Source: Lachnospiraceae bacterium (GTDB lineage: Bacteria; Bacillota; Clostridia; Lachnospirales; Lachnospiraceae). From it: a stretch of 64,000 bases of DNA. The notes below the pieces were generated by a model that worked only from the letters and a program-made list of their open reading frames with translations, had not been told where the DNA came from and made no database searches. Made by a program: the position numbers and the translations under genes. Of this stretch, positions 43,540 to 52,645 are shown one piece after another (position 1 is the first letter of the stretch; each line of letters starts with the position of its first letter). The DNA is taken from the NCBI GenBank assembly GCA_015057115.1, contig SVEZ01000015.1, positions 31,340 to 95,339 of the forward strand, written 5' to 3'.

Positions 43540-44859
43540 ATGGGCAGCTATGTACCAAATAGAAAATCAGAACAGGAAGCAATGTTAAAGGAAATCGGTT
43601 ATCAGAGTTTTGATGACATGTTTTCCGTAATTCCGGATTCTGTAAAATTAAAAGCACCTCTGAATCTTCCAAAGGGAAAAAGCGAATTGGAAACTGCCAA
43701 CTGCATTAAGGCAATGGCAGCAAAGAACAAATCCTATCGCGGCATTTTCCGTGGAGCAGGTGCGTACAATCATTACATTCCTTCCATCGTAAGACAGATT
43801 ACAAGCAAGGAAGAGTTTGTAACCGCATATACCCCGTATCAGGCAGAAATCAGCCAGGGTATTTTGCAGTCCATTTTTGAATATCAGACATTGATTTGCC
43901 AGCTGACCGGTATGGATGTATCCAATGCTTCCGTATATGACGGAGCAACCGCAGCAGCAGAGGCTTGTGCTATGTGCAAGGACAGAAAGAGAAAGACTTT
44001 CTTTGTATCCGAAACCGTAGATCCGAAGATTACAGCAGTTATTAAGACATATAGTTTTGGAAGCGGCTGTGAAGTGGTTATGGTTCCTGCAAAAGAGGGA
44101 AAAACCGACCTTGCAAAAGCAAAAGAAATGATGGCAGATGCAGGCGCTGCAAGCTTACTTGTTCAGCAGCCGAACTACTATGGACTTATTGAGGATGTAA
44201 GAGGCGCTGTAGACGCAGCTCACGAAGCCGGGGCAAAAGCAATTGTATCTTGCAATCCATTCTCACTGGCAGTTTTGGAAACACCGGCAGAAGCAGGTGC
44301 GGATGTGGCAGTAGGTGAGGCACAACCGTTAGGACTTCCTCTTGCATTCGGTGGTCCGTATATTGGATTCATGGCATGTACTCACGATATGATGCGTAAG
44401 CTTCCGGGAAGAATTGTTGGTCAGACCGAAGATGACAACGGAAATCGCGCTTTTGTACTGACTTTACAGGCACGTGAGCAGCATATTCGCCGTGAGAAGG
44501 CAAGTTCCAACATCTGTTCCAACGAAGCACTTTGTGCCATGACAGTATCCGTATACTTGGGTGCCATGGGCGAAAAGGGTGTAACAGAGGTTGCAAAACA
44601 GTGTATCAATAAAGCACATTATTTACAGAAAGGTCTTTCCGAAGCAGGTCTTACAAAGACCTATGAAGGCGAGTTCTTCCATGAGTTTGTAACAACCGTA
44701 AAGGGATCCGCAGAGGAACTTTGCGAGAAATTAGAGGAAAAAGGTTATTTGGCCGGACTTCCGATTTCCGAGCACGAGCTGTTATGGTGCGCAACGGAAA
44801 TGAATACCAAAGAGCAGATGGATGAAGTCATCGCTTTAGTAAAGGAGGTAGTGGCATAA
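43540..44859 (+). CDS. gcvPA: glycine dehydrogenase (decarboxylating) subunit 1
   Basis: 439 residues. The start at 43540 has AGAGAGG in front; the longer open frame upstream overlaps gcvH and is not used. 'MGSYVPNRKSEQEAMLKEIGYQSFDDMF' and 'FRGAGAYNHYIPSIVRQI' are typical of the alpha-type half of the split P protein. This subunit shapes the dimer while the PLP lysine is on subunit 2. Its stop overlaps the gcvPB start by 1 bp (TAATG). Confidence 0.95.
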   Translation: MGSYVPNRKSEQEAMLKEIGYQSFDDMFSVIPDSVKLKAPLNLPKGKSELETANCIKAMAAKNKSYRGIFRGAGAYNHYIPSIVRQITSKEEFVTAYTPYQAEISQGILQSIFEYQTLICQLTGMDVSNASVYDGATAAAEACAMCKDRKRKTFFVSETVDPKITAVIKTYSFGSGCEVVMVPAKEGKTDLAKAKEMMADAGAASLLVQQPNYYGLIEDVRGAVDAAHEAGAKAIVSCNPFSLAVLETPAEAGADVAVGEAQPLGLPLAFGGPYIGFMACTHDMMRKLPGRIVGQTEDDNGNRAFVLTLQAREQHIRREKASSNICSNEALCAMTVSVYLGAMGEKGVTEVAKQCINKAHYLQKGLSEAGLTKTYEGEFFHEFVTTVKGSAEELCEKLEEKGYLAGLPISEHELLWCATEMNTKEQMDEVIALVKEVVA

Positions 44860-46286
44860 TGGAACTGATTTTTGAATTGGGACAGGAAGGCAGAGGCCTT
44901 GATTTGTTACCGGAATGCGATGTATGCGAAGTGACTTTGGATGCACCTAAGAGAGCCGGTAAAATGCATCTTCCGCATGTTTCCGAAACCGAATTAAGCC
45001 GTCACTACACCAGACTGGCAAAACGTACCCACGGAGTAAACGATGGATTCTATCCATTAGGCTCCTGTACCATGAAATACAATCCAAAGGTAAATGAAGA
45101 AATGGCTGCACTGCCTGGATTTACTTCTGTACATCCATTGGCACCGGTTGAGTCTGTACAGGGATGCTTGGAAGTTCTTTATACCCTGCAGGAGGACTTA
45201 AAAGAGATTGCGGGAATGGATCATTTTACCCTGCAACCGGCAGCAGGTGCTCATGGTGAGTTTACCGGTTTGTTATTGATTAAGGCATACCATAAGGCAA
45301 ATGGAGACGAGAAGAGAACAAAGATTATCGTTCCGGATTCTGCACATGGAACCAACCCGGCTTCTGCAGCTATGGCAGGCTTTGAAATTGTCAACATTCC
45401 ATCCGGCGAAGACGGATGTGTAGACGTAGAGGCGTTAAAAGCGGCTGTTGGTGAAGATACCGCCGGTTTGATGCTGACCAATCCTAATACTGTTGGTATT
45501 TTTGATAAAAATATTTTAGAAATAACTGAGATTATCCACAAAGCAGGCGGCCTTTGCTACTATGACGGTGCAAACTTAAACGCTATCATGGGACAGTGCA
45601 GACCGGGAGACATGGGCTTTGATGTGGTTCACTTAAACCTTCACAAGACCTTCTCCACACCTCATGGTGGCGGTGGCCCGGGAAGCGGACCGGTTGGATG
45701 CAAGGACATTTTAGCACCATTCTTACCGGGAAGCTATGCGGTTAAGACTGCTGATGGCTATGAGTACGAAGGATGCGAAGAAAGCATCGGATCCATGAGA
45801 AGCTTTGCAGGAAACTTCCTTGTAATTGTAAAAGCACTTACCTATGTAACTACACTCGGTGCAGAGGGTATCAAGGAAGCATCCCAGAATGCGGTTTTAA
45901 ATGCAAACTATATGCGTGTGAAGTTAGCCGATGTTTATGACATGGCTTATGACGTAACCTGTATGCATGAGTTTGTTATGACTCTTGAGAAAAAGAAAAA
46001 AGAGATTAACATTACGGCTATGGATATTGCAAAAGCGATGCTTGATTACGGTATCCATCCGCCAACCATGTACTTCCCGCTCATTGTTCATGAGGCACTG
46101 ATGGTAGAACCTACAGAAACTGAGACGAAGGAAGAAATGGATTATGTAATTGAAGTGCTTCGTGAGATTATGGCAAAAGCCAAAGAAGATCCGGAGTATA
46201 TCCAGCATAGTCCGCATCATACGGTGATTGGAAGACCGGATGAAGTAAAAGCGGCTCGTACACCGGTTGTTACGTACGAGTTTTAA
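44859..46286 (+). CDS. gcvPB: glycine dehydrogenase (decarboxylating) subunit 2
   Basis: 475 residues. The PLP-binding lysine is in 'LNLHKTFSTPHGGGGPGSGPVG', near residue 265. 'PDSAHGTNPASAAMAGFE' binds the cofactor phosphate. Together with subunit 1 it decarboxylates glycine and loads the aminomethyl group on H protein. Split P proteins are normal in Firmicutes. The L protein (dihydrolipoyl dehydrogenase) is not in the window. Confidence 0.96.
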   Translation: MELIFELGQEGRGLDLLPECDVCEVTLDAPKRAGKMHLPHVSETELSRHYTRLAKRTHGVNDGFYPLGSCTMKYNPKVNEEMAALPGFTSVHPLAPVESVQGCLEVLYTLQEDLKEIAGMDHFTLQPAAGAHGEFTGLLLIKAYHKANGDEKRTKIIVPDSAHGTNPASAAMAGFEIVNIPSGEDGCVDVEALKAAVGEDTAGLMLTNPNTVGIFDKNILEITEIIHKAGGLCYYDGANLNAIMGQCRPGDMGFDVVHLNLHKTFSTPHGGGGPGSGPVGCKDILAPFLPGSYAVKTADGYEYEGCEESIGSMRSFAGNFLVIVKALTYVTTLGAEGIKEASQNAVLNANYMRVKLADVYDMAYDVTCMHEFVMTLEKKKKEINITAMDIAKAMLDYGIHPPTMYFPLIVHEALMVEPTETETKEEMDYVIEVLREIMAKAKEDPEYIQHSPHHTVIGRPDEVKAARTPVVTYEF

Positions 46287-46300
46287 CATAATGTAGTAGC

Positions 46301-46355
46301 CGTGCAGGCTGTATGTTTCACTGTGAGAGCGCTTGAGTATTGCTCATAGTGTAAT
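46301..46355 (-). repeat. half copy of the dispersed structured repeat (D')
   Basis: CGTGCAGGCTGTATGTTTCACTGTGAGAGCGCTTGAGTATTGCTCA follows the left arm of copy D (which starts at 46356) at most positions, then stops before the GGTAC core. It looks like a truncated tandem duplicate. Confidence 0.65.
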
Positions 46356-46490
46356 ACGTGCAGAACATATAATTCGCTGTGGGAGCGCTTGCGCTCAGTA
46401 CAAGACATAGCGGTACATAAGGCGCCGTAAACGCCGCCTAAGTACCGATGTCTTGTAAAGTCCCACAGCCGAACCATATGTCCTGCACGT
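46356..46490 (-). repeat. dispersed structured repeat, copy D (135 bp imperfect palindrome)
   Basis: Outer arms ACGTGCAGAACATAT ... TCGCTGTGGGA and TCCCACAGCCGA ... ATATGTCCTGCACGT pair. On the minus strand the core reads GACTTTACAAGACATCGGTACTTAGGCGG, then CGCCTTATGTACCGCTATGTCTTGTA, then GAGCGCAAGCGCTC. GACAT/ATGTC here replaces GACGT/ACGTC of other copies on both sides of the stem. It follows gcvPB. Confidence 0.86.
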
Positions 46491-46622
46491 TCTACGTTAC
46501 GGGCAAAGGCACGCAGTCACAGATGAACCGTAGGGACTATACGTACTAAGTTACGCAAGAAGTGTATGTAGCAACCGGTGTACTCCGCAGAAATGATTTC
46601 TGCGAACGTTCGCGTGGTAATT

Positions 46623-46790
46623 ATGTGAGGGATATGCGCCAAAGGAGGGACTTTACAAGACGTCGGCACTTAGATTGGAGCGGTTTAGGACGACGAAGGA
46701 TTGCTTCGACGGCCTGAATCGGTCCAATCTTACGTGCCGCTACGTCTTGTATGGAGTGAGAACGCTCCCTCGTTGGCGCATATCCCTCAT
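46623..46790 (+). repeat. dispersed structured repeat, copy E (168 bp imperfect palindrome)
   Basis: Outer arms GAGGGATATGCGCCAA and TTGGCGCATATCCCTC pair exactly. The core is GACTTTACAAGACGTCGGCACTTAG and CTTACGTGCCGCTACGTCTTG. The usual GGTAC/GTACC pair is changed to GGCAC/GTGCC on both strands, a compensatory change. The small hairpin is GGAGTGAGAACGCTCC. It ends 30 bp before lplA. Confidence 0.87.
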
Positions 46791-46820
46791 AGAAATAGCA
46801 AGAGAAAGTGAGAAGAGAAC

Positions 46821-47789
46821 ATGAAATTATCCTACATCTGCTCAGACAGCACGAATCCATACAATAACATTGCTTTGGAAGAGTATCTGACATTTCATAC
46901 CGGGGAGGATGAGTGCATCCTTTATTTGTGGCAGAATGCCAATACTGTAGTTATTGGAAAGAATCAGAATGCCTACAGAGAGTGTAAGATTGACAAACTG
47001 GAAGAAGCCGGAGGATACCTGGCGAGACGCCTTTCCGGAGGAGGAGCGGTATATCATGATCTGGGGAACTTGAATTTTACTTTCTGTGTAAGGAAAAAGA
47101 ATTACAATGTGGATAAACAGCTTCAGGTTATTGTGGAGGCAGTGAAGTCTTTTGGACTGAATGCGGAAAAAACCGGAAGAAACGATATTGTGGTGGATGG
47201 GAAGAAGTTTTCCGGAAATGCTTTTTACGAATCGGGAGAGTTTGCCTATCATCACGGAACGATTATGATTGATGTAAATGCCGGAAAATTAGCCGATTAC
47301 CTGACGGTATCCAAGGCAAAACTGGAAAGCAAAGGGGTACAGTCTGTCAGAAGCAGAGTGGTGAACCTGTCTGCACTGTCAGATGCCATTACAGTGGAAA
47401 CCATGAAAAGGGCTTTGGCTGAAGCTTTTGCAAAGGTATATGAGGGCAATGTCAATGCATATCAGCCGGATGAAGAGGCGAAAGAAGAGATAAATGAACG
47501 CAAGGAATTTTTTGGATCCAAGGATTGGCTCTTGGGTAATCAGAAAAATTTTGTTGCCCAAATGGAAACACGGTTCTCCTGGGGAGAAATGCAGCTGCAG
47601 GTGGAAACGGAAGCAGGCATAATAAGTGGTGTTACGATTTTTTCTGACGCTTTGGAGGATACCCTTCCGGAGCAGATCAATGTTGTGTTAAAGGGATGCC
47701 CTTATGAAAAAGAGGCGCTTTTAAAGCGAGGAAACATGGAAGATGTTAGAATATCAGAGGTCATTTCCTGGATTGCAGATGAAATATAG
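46821..47789 (+). CDS. lplA: lipoate-protein ligase A
   Basis: 322 residues. It attaches free lipoate to acceptor lysines via lipoyl-AMP. 'NPYNNIALEEYL', 'LYLWQNANTVVIGKNQNAYREC', 'LARRLSGGGAVYHDLGNLNFTF' (lipoyl-AMP loop) and 'GRNDIVVDGKKFSGNAFY' with the catalytic Lys are present. A C-terminal accessory domain (about residues 235-322) is also present. Its natural client here is the gcvH product. It is separated from gcvPB by two structured repeats, so it may be expressed from its own promoter or by readthrough. Confidence 0.93.
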   Translation: MKLSYICSDSTNPYNNIALEEYLTFHTGEDECILYLWQNANTVVIGKNQNAYRECKIDKLEEAGGYLARRLSGGGAVYHDLGNLNFTFCVRKKNYNVDKQLQVIVEAVKSFGLNAEKTGRNDIVVDGKKFSGNAFYESGEFAYHHGTIMIDVNAGKLADYLTVSKAKLESKGVQSVRSRVVNLSALSDAITVETMKRALAEAFAKVYEGNVNAYQPDEEAKEEINERKEFFGSKDWLLGNQKNFVAQMETRFSWGEMQLQVETEAGIISGVTIFSDALEDTLPEQINVVLKGCPYEKEALLKRGNMEDVRISEVISWIADEI

Positions 47790-47896
47790 GTGACTTTGTT
47801 TAAAGTGTGAAAATATCCCGAACTTTATGGACGAATAATGAAAAAAGTGGTACAATGGTATAAATTTGTGCGGAAGCTTGTATTGGAGTTTTGGGG

Positions 47897-49915
47897 ATGT
47901 TTCAAAGCGTTGTGGATTCATGGTCAGATGGCGTTGTAATTCTGGACCAGAAGACAAGAACAGTGAAATATGTAAACCCATCCGCCAAAGAGATTTTGGG
48001 GGATGAGTGTGATAGCGTGGGTGAGAAATGTTATCTGGGTCTCACACACGCTTGTTTGTCTTGTAATGAATGCGGGCGAAGCATAGTTTTTCAGAATCCC
48101 AAACTGGATAGAGTCTATTCGGTGACGGGAAAGAAAATTCGGGATGAGGGAGAAGATTATATTTTACTTACTTATCACGATATCACAGTCCGGAAACGGA
48201 TGGAGAGGGAAGCCAATGAGCAGGCACAGCTTTTGGAGGCGACGCTGGAGCACTCCGATTTGATTTGCTGGGAGTATGATCTTATGACCCATACCAGTTA
48301 CCACAGCGATCGGATGGCAAGTGTTCTTTCCACCCCTATGGTGGTTGCCATGATTCCTGAGGAGATTGACCGATTGACCTTCATTATGGAAGAAGACAGG
48401 GGGAAGGTTCAGGAATTGTATAACCGAATCCTTCGGGGTGAAGACAAGGTGGAGGATGAAGTAAGGTTACTGTTTGAGAATGGTGTAAAACGTTGTAAGG
48501 TAATGCTTTCAGCTATTTACAATGATATGGGACAGCGAGAGAAGGCTGTGGGCATGATTCAGAATGTGGAAGAATTGCGCGGACTGGAGGAATGCTTTAA
48601 TGTGGCGGCCATTCAGAATGAATTCAGCTTTTTTATTTATGATGTGAAACGGGATGAAGTAACCCTTTATCAGGATGACAGAGGAAATGATAAGCGGGTT
48701 GTTCAGAATTATATGAATTATTTGTATACTCATCAGTCTGCCGTTCATCCGGATGATGTACACTATATTGTTGAGGGAATTGAAAAGGCAAAGCGTGGTT
48801 CTAAAGGTGAGAATCGTACCATTCGTTGGATGGATGCATCGTCTCAGGGATATAAGCGCATTAATATTACCTTTGGTACAGCTTTTGACTCGGCCTATGA
48901 GCCGACCAAGTTGTACGGAACCATCAGGGACGTTTCCAAGAGGGAACAACGAGAACGGATTTACAGTAGTCAGCTTGCATATATAGAGAGTTATCGAAAG
49001 TCAGCACTGGCTTTTGCAGAATTAAATATAAGTAAAGGAAAGATTCTTAATACAAAATCTAAATATCGTTCCTTAAAACAAGGCATTGCGGCGCATACCA
49101 TTGAACATTGGGTAGATGTGTTGTGTGAACATGTGATGCTTGAGGAGAAGAAAGAAGAACTTCGAAGGTTATTGCAGACAAAGAAGCTGCTAAGTGATTT
49201 TGAGCAGGGAAAATCTGCTTTTAGTGTGGAGCTCCCCATGAAATTGTCGGGGCAGACGGATTTGTGGGTGAGTTTGGAGATATCCTTGCTATTAAATCCT
49301 GTGTCCCAGGATGTGGAAGGTTTTGCTACCATGAAGGACATCACAAGGCAGCAAATGGATATTGAAGCCGGAAGGACTTTGGCACACATGGATTACGAGA
49401 CCGTCGTTGTGGTAGATGTGCCTACGGAAAGTGTGGAAGCGGTATACGGTCATCAGGCGGAAATCAGCAATCCGGATATTCAACCCGGGGATAGTTTTGA
49501 AAACGGAGCGACGAAACTGTTGCAACAGATGTCAGATAAGGACGGCAAGAGGATTTCGGAATTTGCAGATTTATCTAAAGTCTGGGAACGATTGAAGGAG
49601 ACCAATGCTTTTTCACTTTCTTTTTCCTTCTTCTTTGAAGGAAAAGAATATAGAAAACGTGTTACATTGACCCGGTTAAATCATTTTCAGGAAAAGCTAA
49701 TGGTAATTTTCCAGGATGTATCGGATATTTACAATGAGGAGCGGGAGAAACAGCGGATTTTAAAGAAAGCGCTGGAAGAAGCCAAGATGGCGGAAAGTGC
49801 CAAGATTGACTTTTTGTCCAGAATGAGTCATGACCTTCGGACGCCCCTTAACGGAATTCTTGGAATGACGGATATCGCATTGGATGAAGTGAAGGAGGAT
49901 GTCATTCGGGACTAG
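47897..49915 (+). CDS. PAS-domain hybrid sensor kinase, N-terminal part up to an in-frame TAG
   Basis: 672 residues to the TAG. Several PAS-like sensor segments (first at residues about 5-105, 'SWSDGVVILDQKTRTVKYVNPSAKEIL', with a Cys-rich 'CYLGLTHACLSCNECGRS' insert that may bind metal or a haem/Fe-S group) lead to the dimerisation helix 'MSHDLRTPLNGILGM' with phospho-acceptor His near residue 645. The TAG falls 28 codons later, in the middle of the DHp domain, and the same frame goes on with the rest of the DHp, ATPase and receiver domains. A Tyr codon is usual at this place ('RDYLEKI'). As it stands, the product lacks the ATPase domain. ATG at 47897 is chosen, since a stop lies 36 bases upstream. 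Confidence 0.75.
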   Translation: MFQSVVDSWSDGVVILDQKTRTVKYVNPSAKEILGDECDSVGEKCYLGLTHACLSCNECGRSIVFQNPKLDRVYSVTGKKIRDEGEDYILLTYHDITVRKRMEREANEQAQLLEATLEHSDLICWEYDLMTHTSYHSDRMASVLSTPMVVAMIPEEIDRLTFIMEEDRGKVQELYNRILRGEDKVEDEVRLLFENGVKRCKVMLSAIYNDMGQREKAVGMIQNVEELRGLEECFNVAAIQNEFSFFIYDVKRDEVTLYQDDRGNDKRVVQNYMNYLYTHQSAVHPDDVHYIVEGIEKAKRGSKGENRTIRWMDASSQGYKRINITFGTAFDSAYEPTKLYGTIRDVSKREQRERIYSSQLAYIESYRKSALAFAELNISKGKILNTKSKYRSLKQGIAAHTIEHWVDVLCEHVMLEEKKEELRRLLQTKKLLSDFEQGKSAFSVELPMKLSGQTDLWVSLEISLLLNPVSQDVEGFATMKDITRQQMDIEAGRTLAHMDYETVVVVDVPTESVEAVYGHQAEISNPDIQPGDSFENGATKLLQQMSDKDGKRISEFADLSKVWERLKETNAFSLSFSFFFEGKEYRKRVTLTRLNHFQEKLMVIFQDVSDIYNEEREKQRILKKALEEAKMAESAKIDFLSRMSHDLRTPLNGILGMTDIALDEVKEDVIRD

Positions 49916-50923
49916 CTGGAGAAGATTCAAACTTCCGGACAACTGCTTCTTTCGCTGGTAAATGACATTTTGGATATTTCCCAATTGGATGATAATCGGT
50001 TGAAGCTTCGTTTGGAGCCATATTCCATGGAAGAATTTCTGGAAAGTATTGACAGGATTATCGGTAATCAGTGTAAAAGTAAGGGAATTACCTTCCATCT
50101 CAATTTCGACGAGCTGAAGGGTAAGACTATTTTGACGGATAAACTGCGTTTTGGACAGATTTTTATGAATTTATTGTCCAACGCTGTAAAATATACGCCG
50201 GAAGGCGGCGAGGTCTCATTTGGAGTAACTACGGGCCCGGGAGTGAAGGGCGTCAGACAGGCTGTTTTCTGCGTGCAGGATACCGGAATCGGTATGGCAC
50301 CGGAGTTTGTAAGCCAAGCCTTTGATGCGTTTAGCCAGGAACGTACCAACAGTATTGATGAACGAAGCGGAAGCGGTTTGGGCTTAAGCATCGTAAAACA
50401 GCTGGTGGAGCTTTTTAAGGGCCATTATGAAGTGGACAGCTCAGTTGGAAAAGGTACGACCATTCGGGTTTTCCTGGATTTGACCTATACAGAACCACGG
50501 GAGAAGAAGAGTGTCTCCGAGCATGGAGGCCTGAAAGATTTTGAAGGAAGACGTGTTTTGGTGGCGGAAGACCAACCGTTAAATGCCAAGATAATTTGCC
50601 GTATGTTGGAAAAGAGAGGCTTTACTGTGGAACTGGCAGAGAACGGCCGTCAGGCTGTTGAGGCATATGAGAAGGCAGCCATAGGATGGTTTGATGCAAT
50701 TTTAATGGATGTGCGTATGCCGGAGATGGACGGAATTGAGGCAACCCATAGAATTCGGGAACATAGGGAGCGACCGGATTGCTATGTTCCGATTATCGCT
50801 ACTACGGCAAATGCCTTTGTAGAAGATAAAATGATGTGTTTGAAAGCCGGAATGAATGAACATGTATCGAAGCCGATTAGTGGAAAAGAGCTGTTTGGAT
50901 GTCTGACGAAGTATATTAAATGA
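49916..50923 (+). pseudogene. C-terminal part of the hybrid kinase (HATPase and receiver) behind the TAG
   Basis: It continues the frame of the preceding gene: 'LEKIQTSGQLLLSLVNDILDISQL' completes the DHp helix pair. An HATPase follows ('KLRFGQIFMNLLSNAVKYTP' N box, 'VQDTGIGMAPEF' G1, 'GSGLGLSIVKQLV' G2), then a receiver ('RVLVAEDQPLNAKIICRML', phospho-Asp in 'AILMDVRMPEMDG', Lys in 'HVSKPIS'). A TTG at 49970 could start a separate 317-residue protein but has no good ribosome site. Nonsense mutation, readthrough or sequencing error are the options. All motifs are intact, so any loss is recent. Confidence 0.7.
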
Positions 50924-50975
50924 GAATTAACCAATATTTCACCGCTTTTGGTAGATTTTTACATACAAAATAAGG

Positions 50976-50981
50976 TATAAT
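50976..50981 (+). promoter_or_regulatory. -10 element before the second hybrid kinase
   Basis: A consensus TATAAT 31 bp before the ATG at 51012; the -35 region is T-rich and poor. Confidence 0.35.
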
Positions 50982-51011
50982 GATGGAATATTGAGAAGAG
51001 GTAGTGTGTAT

Positions 51012-52628
51012 ATGAAGGTAGAAGGTTCCGAGATTAACTTACGAGGAAACGAACAGGATTTGGAAAGTGCATTACTGAGATATGTCTGCTGCAGGGAATA
51101 CTGTGAAATAATCATTGTGGACGGAAAGACAAATCGGGGAAAAGTATGGCTCCCGAATCTTGATGGGGGAAGTGCGGGTTTTGAAGAGATAGAGGATATG
51201 GATGCGGATTCCGCGGAGTATTTTAAGAAGCATGCAACTCCGAATAATCTGGAGGCGCTTCTTGAAAAGACGCGTATGAGACGAATCCGGGAAGAATTAG
51301 CAAAAAGTGACAGCTATGAGGTGTTTTTCGAGGAGAAGACGGCTTCTTCCGCTACGCAATATTATCGGATTGAATTTTCGTATATTGACCGTGAGCAGGA
51401 GTTGATTTGCGTAAGTGGCACCAATATTACTGCCCATGTAACAAAGACAAGGGAGCAGCAGGAATTGGTGAAACACTCATATGAACTTGGGGAAGCTGCA
51501 CAGAATGCAAAGAATAACTTTTTTGCCAATATGAGTCACGAGATTCGTACACCATTAAATGCCATTGTAGGTATGGCTGAGATTGCCAAGATGGATGTGC
51601 ATAATCCTAAGAAGATTATGGAGTGCATGGATATTATGCTGTCTGCCTGTCAGAATCTGACAAATGTTGTAAGCAATATTTTGGATACCAGCAGTATGCA
51701 GTCCGGATCTGTGAAGATTGTACCGAATCCAACCGATATTCATCAGGTTTTGGAAAAAGTTGAGAAAGAATTTGTGGAAGGCTTTAAGAAGCCGAACCAG
51801 ACATTTAAGATAGAGAAAGACTTAAAGCACAGTAAGTTTATGCTGGATGCAACCCGTGCAATTCGCGTGGCAATGAATCTTTTGACCAATGCGGCGAACT
51901 TTACTGCCGGAAATGGTGAGATTACCTTGCGTGTTACGGAACTTCCGGGAAAGACCTCCCGTAAAGGATTTTTGAAAATTGAAATCATCGATAACGGTAA
52001 GGGTATTTCCGAAGAGGATATTCAGCACGTGTTTGAGCCATTCTACAGAGATCATGATACGGCTGAGAATTACTTAAGCGGAACCGGCTTAGGTCTGTCT
52101 GTGGTAAAGAGTATTGTGGATGCCAAGGGGGCAACCATTGAAATTACCAGTAAGCCCCATGAGGGAACCACGGTAACCATTGTGGATCCGGTAGAGTATG
52201 CGGAAGAGAAGAAGAAGGTTGCAGTCGAGGAAGAGGATCAGGCATTATCCGGCAAACGTGTGCTTTTGGTGGAGGATCAGCCAATCAATATGCTGGTTGC
52301 AAAGCGTATGTTAGAGCGTTTCGGCGCTCAGGTGGATACGGCTGAGCATGGTCGGTTTGCAGTGGAACAGTTTATGAATCAGCCGGAGAATACCTATGCC
52401 TTGATTTTTATGGATATTCAGATGCCGATTATGGATGGTTACGAGGCTACAAGGCAGATTCGAAGCAGTGGCAGAGCAGATGCTGAGACTGTGAAGATTA
52501 TTGCCATGACGGCGAATGTATTACCGGAGGATATTGAAAGTGCCAAGGAATCCGGTATGGATGCCCACATTGGTAAGCCAATTTTGACTGACGAATTAAA
52601 GACATTAATCGTTAGTGTTTTAGATTAG
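51012..52628 (+). CDS. hybrid sensor histidine kinase with receiver domain
   Basis: 538 residues. The N-terminal ~170 residues are a cytoplasmic PAS-like sensor with no membrane helix. The DHp is 'NNFFANMSHEIRTPLNAIVGM' with the phospho-acceptor His, and the ATPase has 'ATRAIRVAMNLLTNAANFT', 'IDNGKGISEEDIQHVFEPFY' and 'GTGLGLSVVKSIV'. The receiver (from about residue 415) has 'VLLVEDQPINMLVAKRML', phospho-Asp in 'FMDIQMPIMDG' and the Lys in 'IGKPIL'. The Hpt gene follows at 17 bp, so a His-Asp-His relay is likely, with the final response regulator elsewhere. Soluble, so it senses an internal signal. Confidence 0.9.
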   Translation: MKVEGSEINLRGNEQDLESALLRYVCCREYCEIIIVDGKTNRGKVWLPNLDGGSAGFEEIEDMDADSAEYFKKHATPNNLEALLEKTRMRRIREELAKSDSYEVFFEEKTASSATQYYRIEFSYIDREQELICVSGTNITAHVTKTREQQELVKHSYELGEAAQNAKNNFFANMSHEIRTPLNAIVGMAEIAKMDVHNPKKIMECMDIMLSACQNLTNVVSNILDTSSMQSGSVKIVPNPTDIHQVLEKVEKEFVEGFKKPNQTFKIEKDLKHSKFMLDATRAIRVAMNLLTNAANFTAGNGEITLRVTELPGKTSRKGFLKIEIIDNGKGISEEDIQHVFEPFYRDHDTAENYLSGTGLGLSVVKSIVDAKGATIEITSKPHEGTTVTIVDPVEYAEEKKKVAVEEEDQALSGKRVLLVEDQPINMLVAKRMLERFGAQVDTAEHGRFAVEQFMNQPENTYALIFMDIQMPIMDGYEATRQIRSSGRADAETVKIIAMTANVLPEDIESAKESGMDAHIGKPILTDELKTLIVSVLD

Positions 52629-52645
52629 ATTTTCTGGAGGAGATA

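Noticed and set aside
47897..50923. TAG as a recoded sense codon such as pyrrolysine
   Set aside because: TAG is the ordinary stop of several genes in the window (proC, sbcC, gcvH, lplA and others), and no Pyl genes are present. Local mutation or readthrough is simpler.
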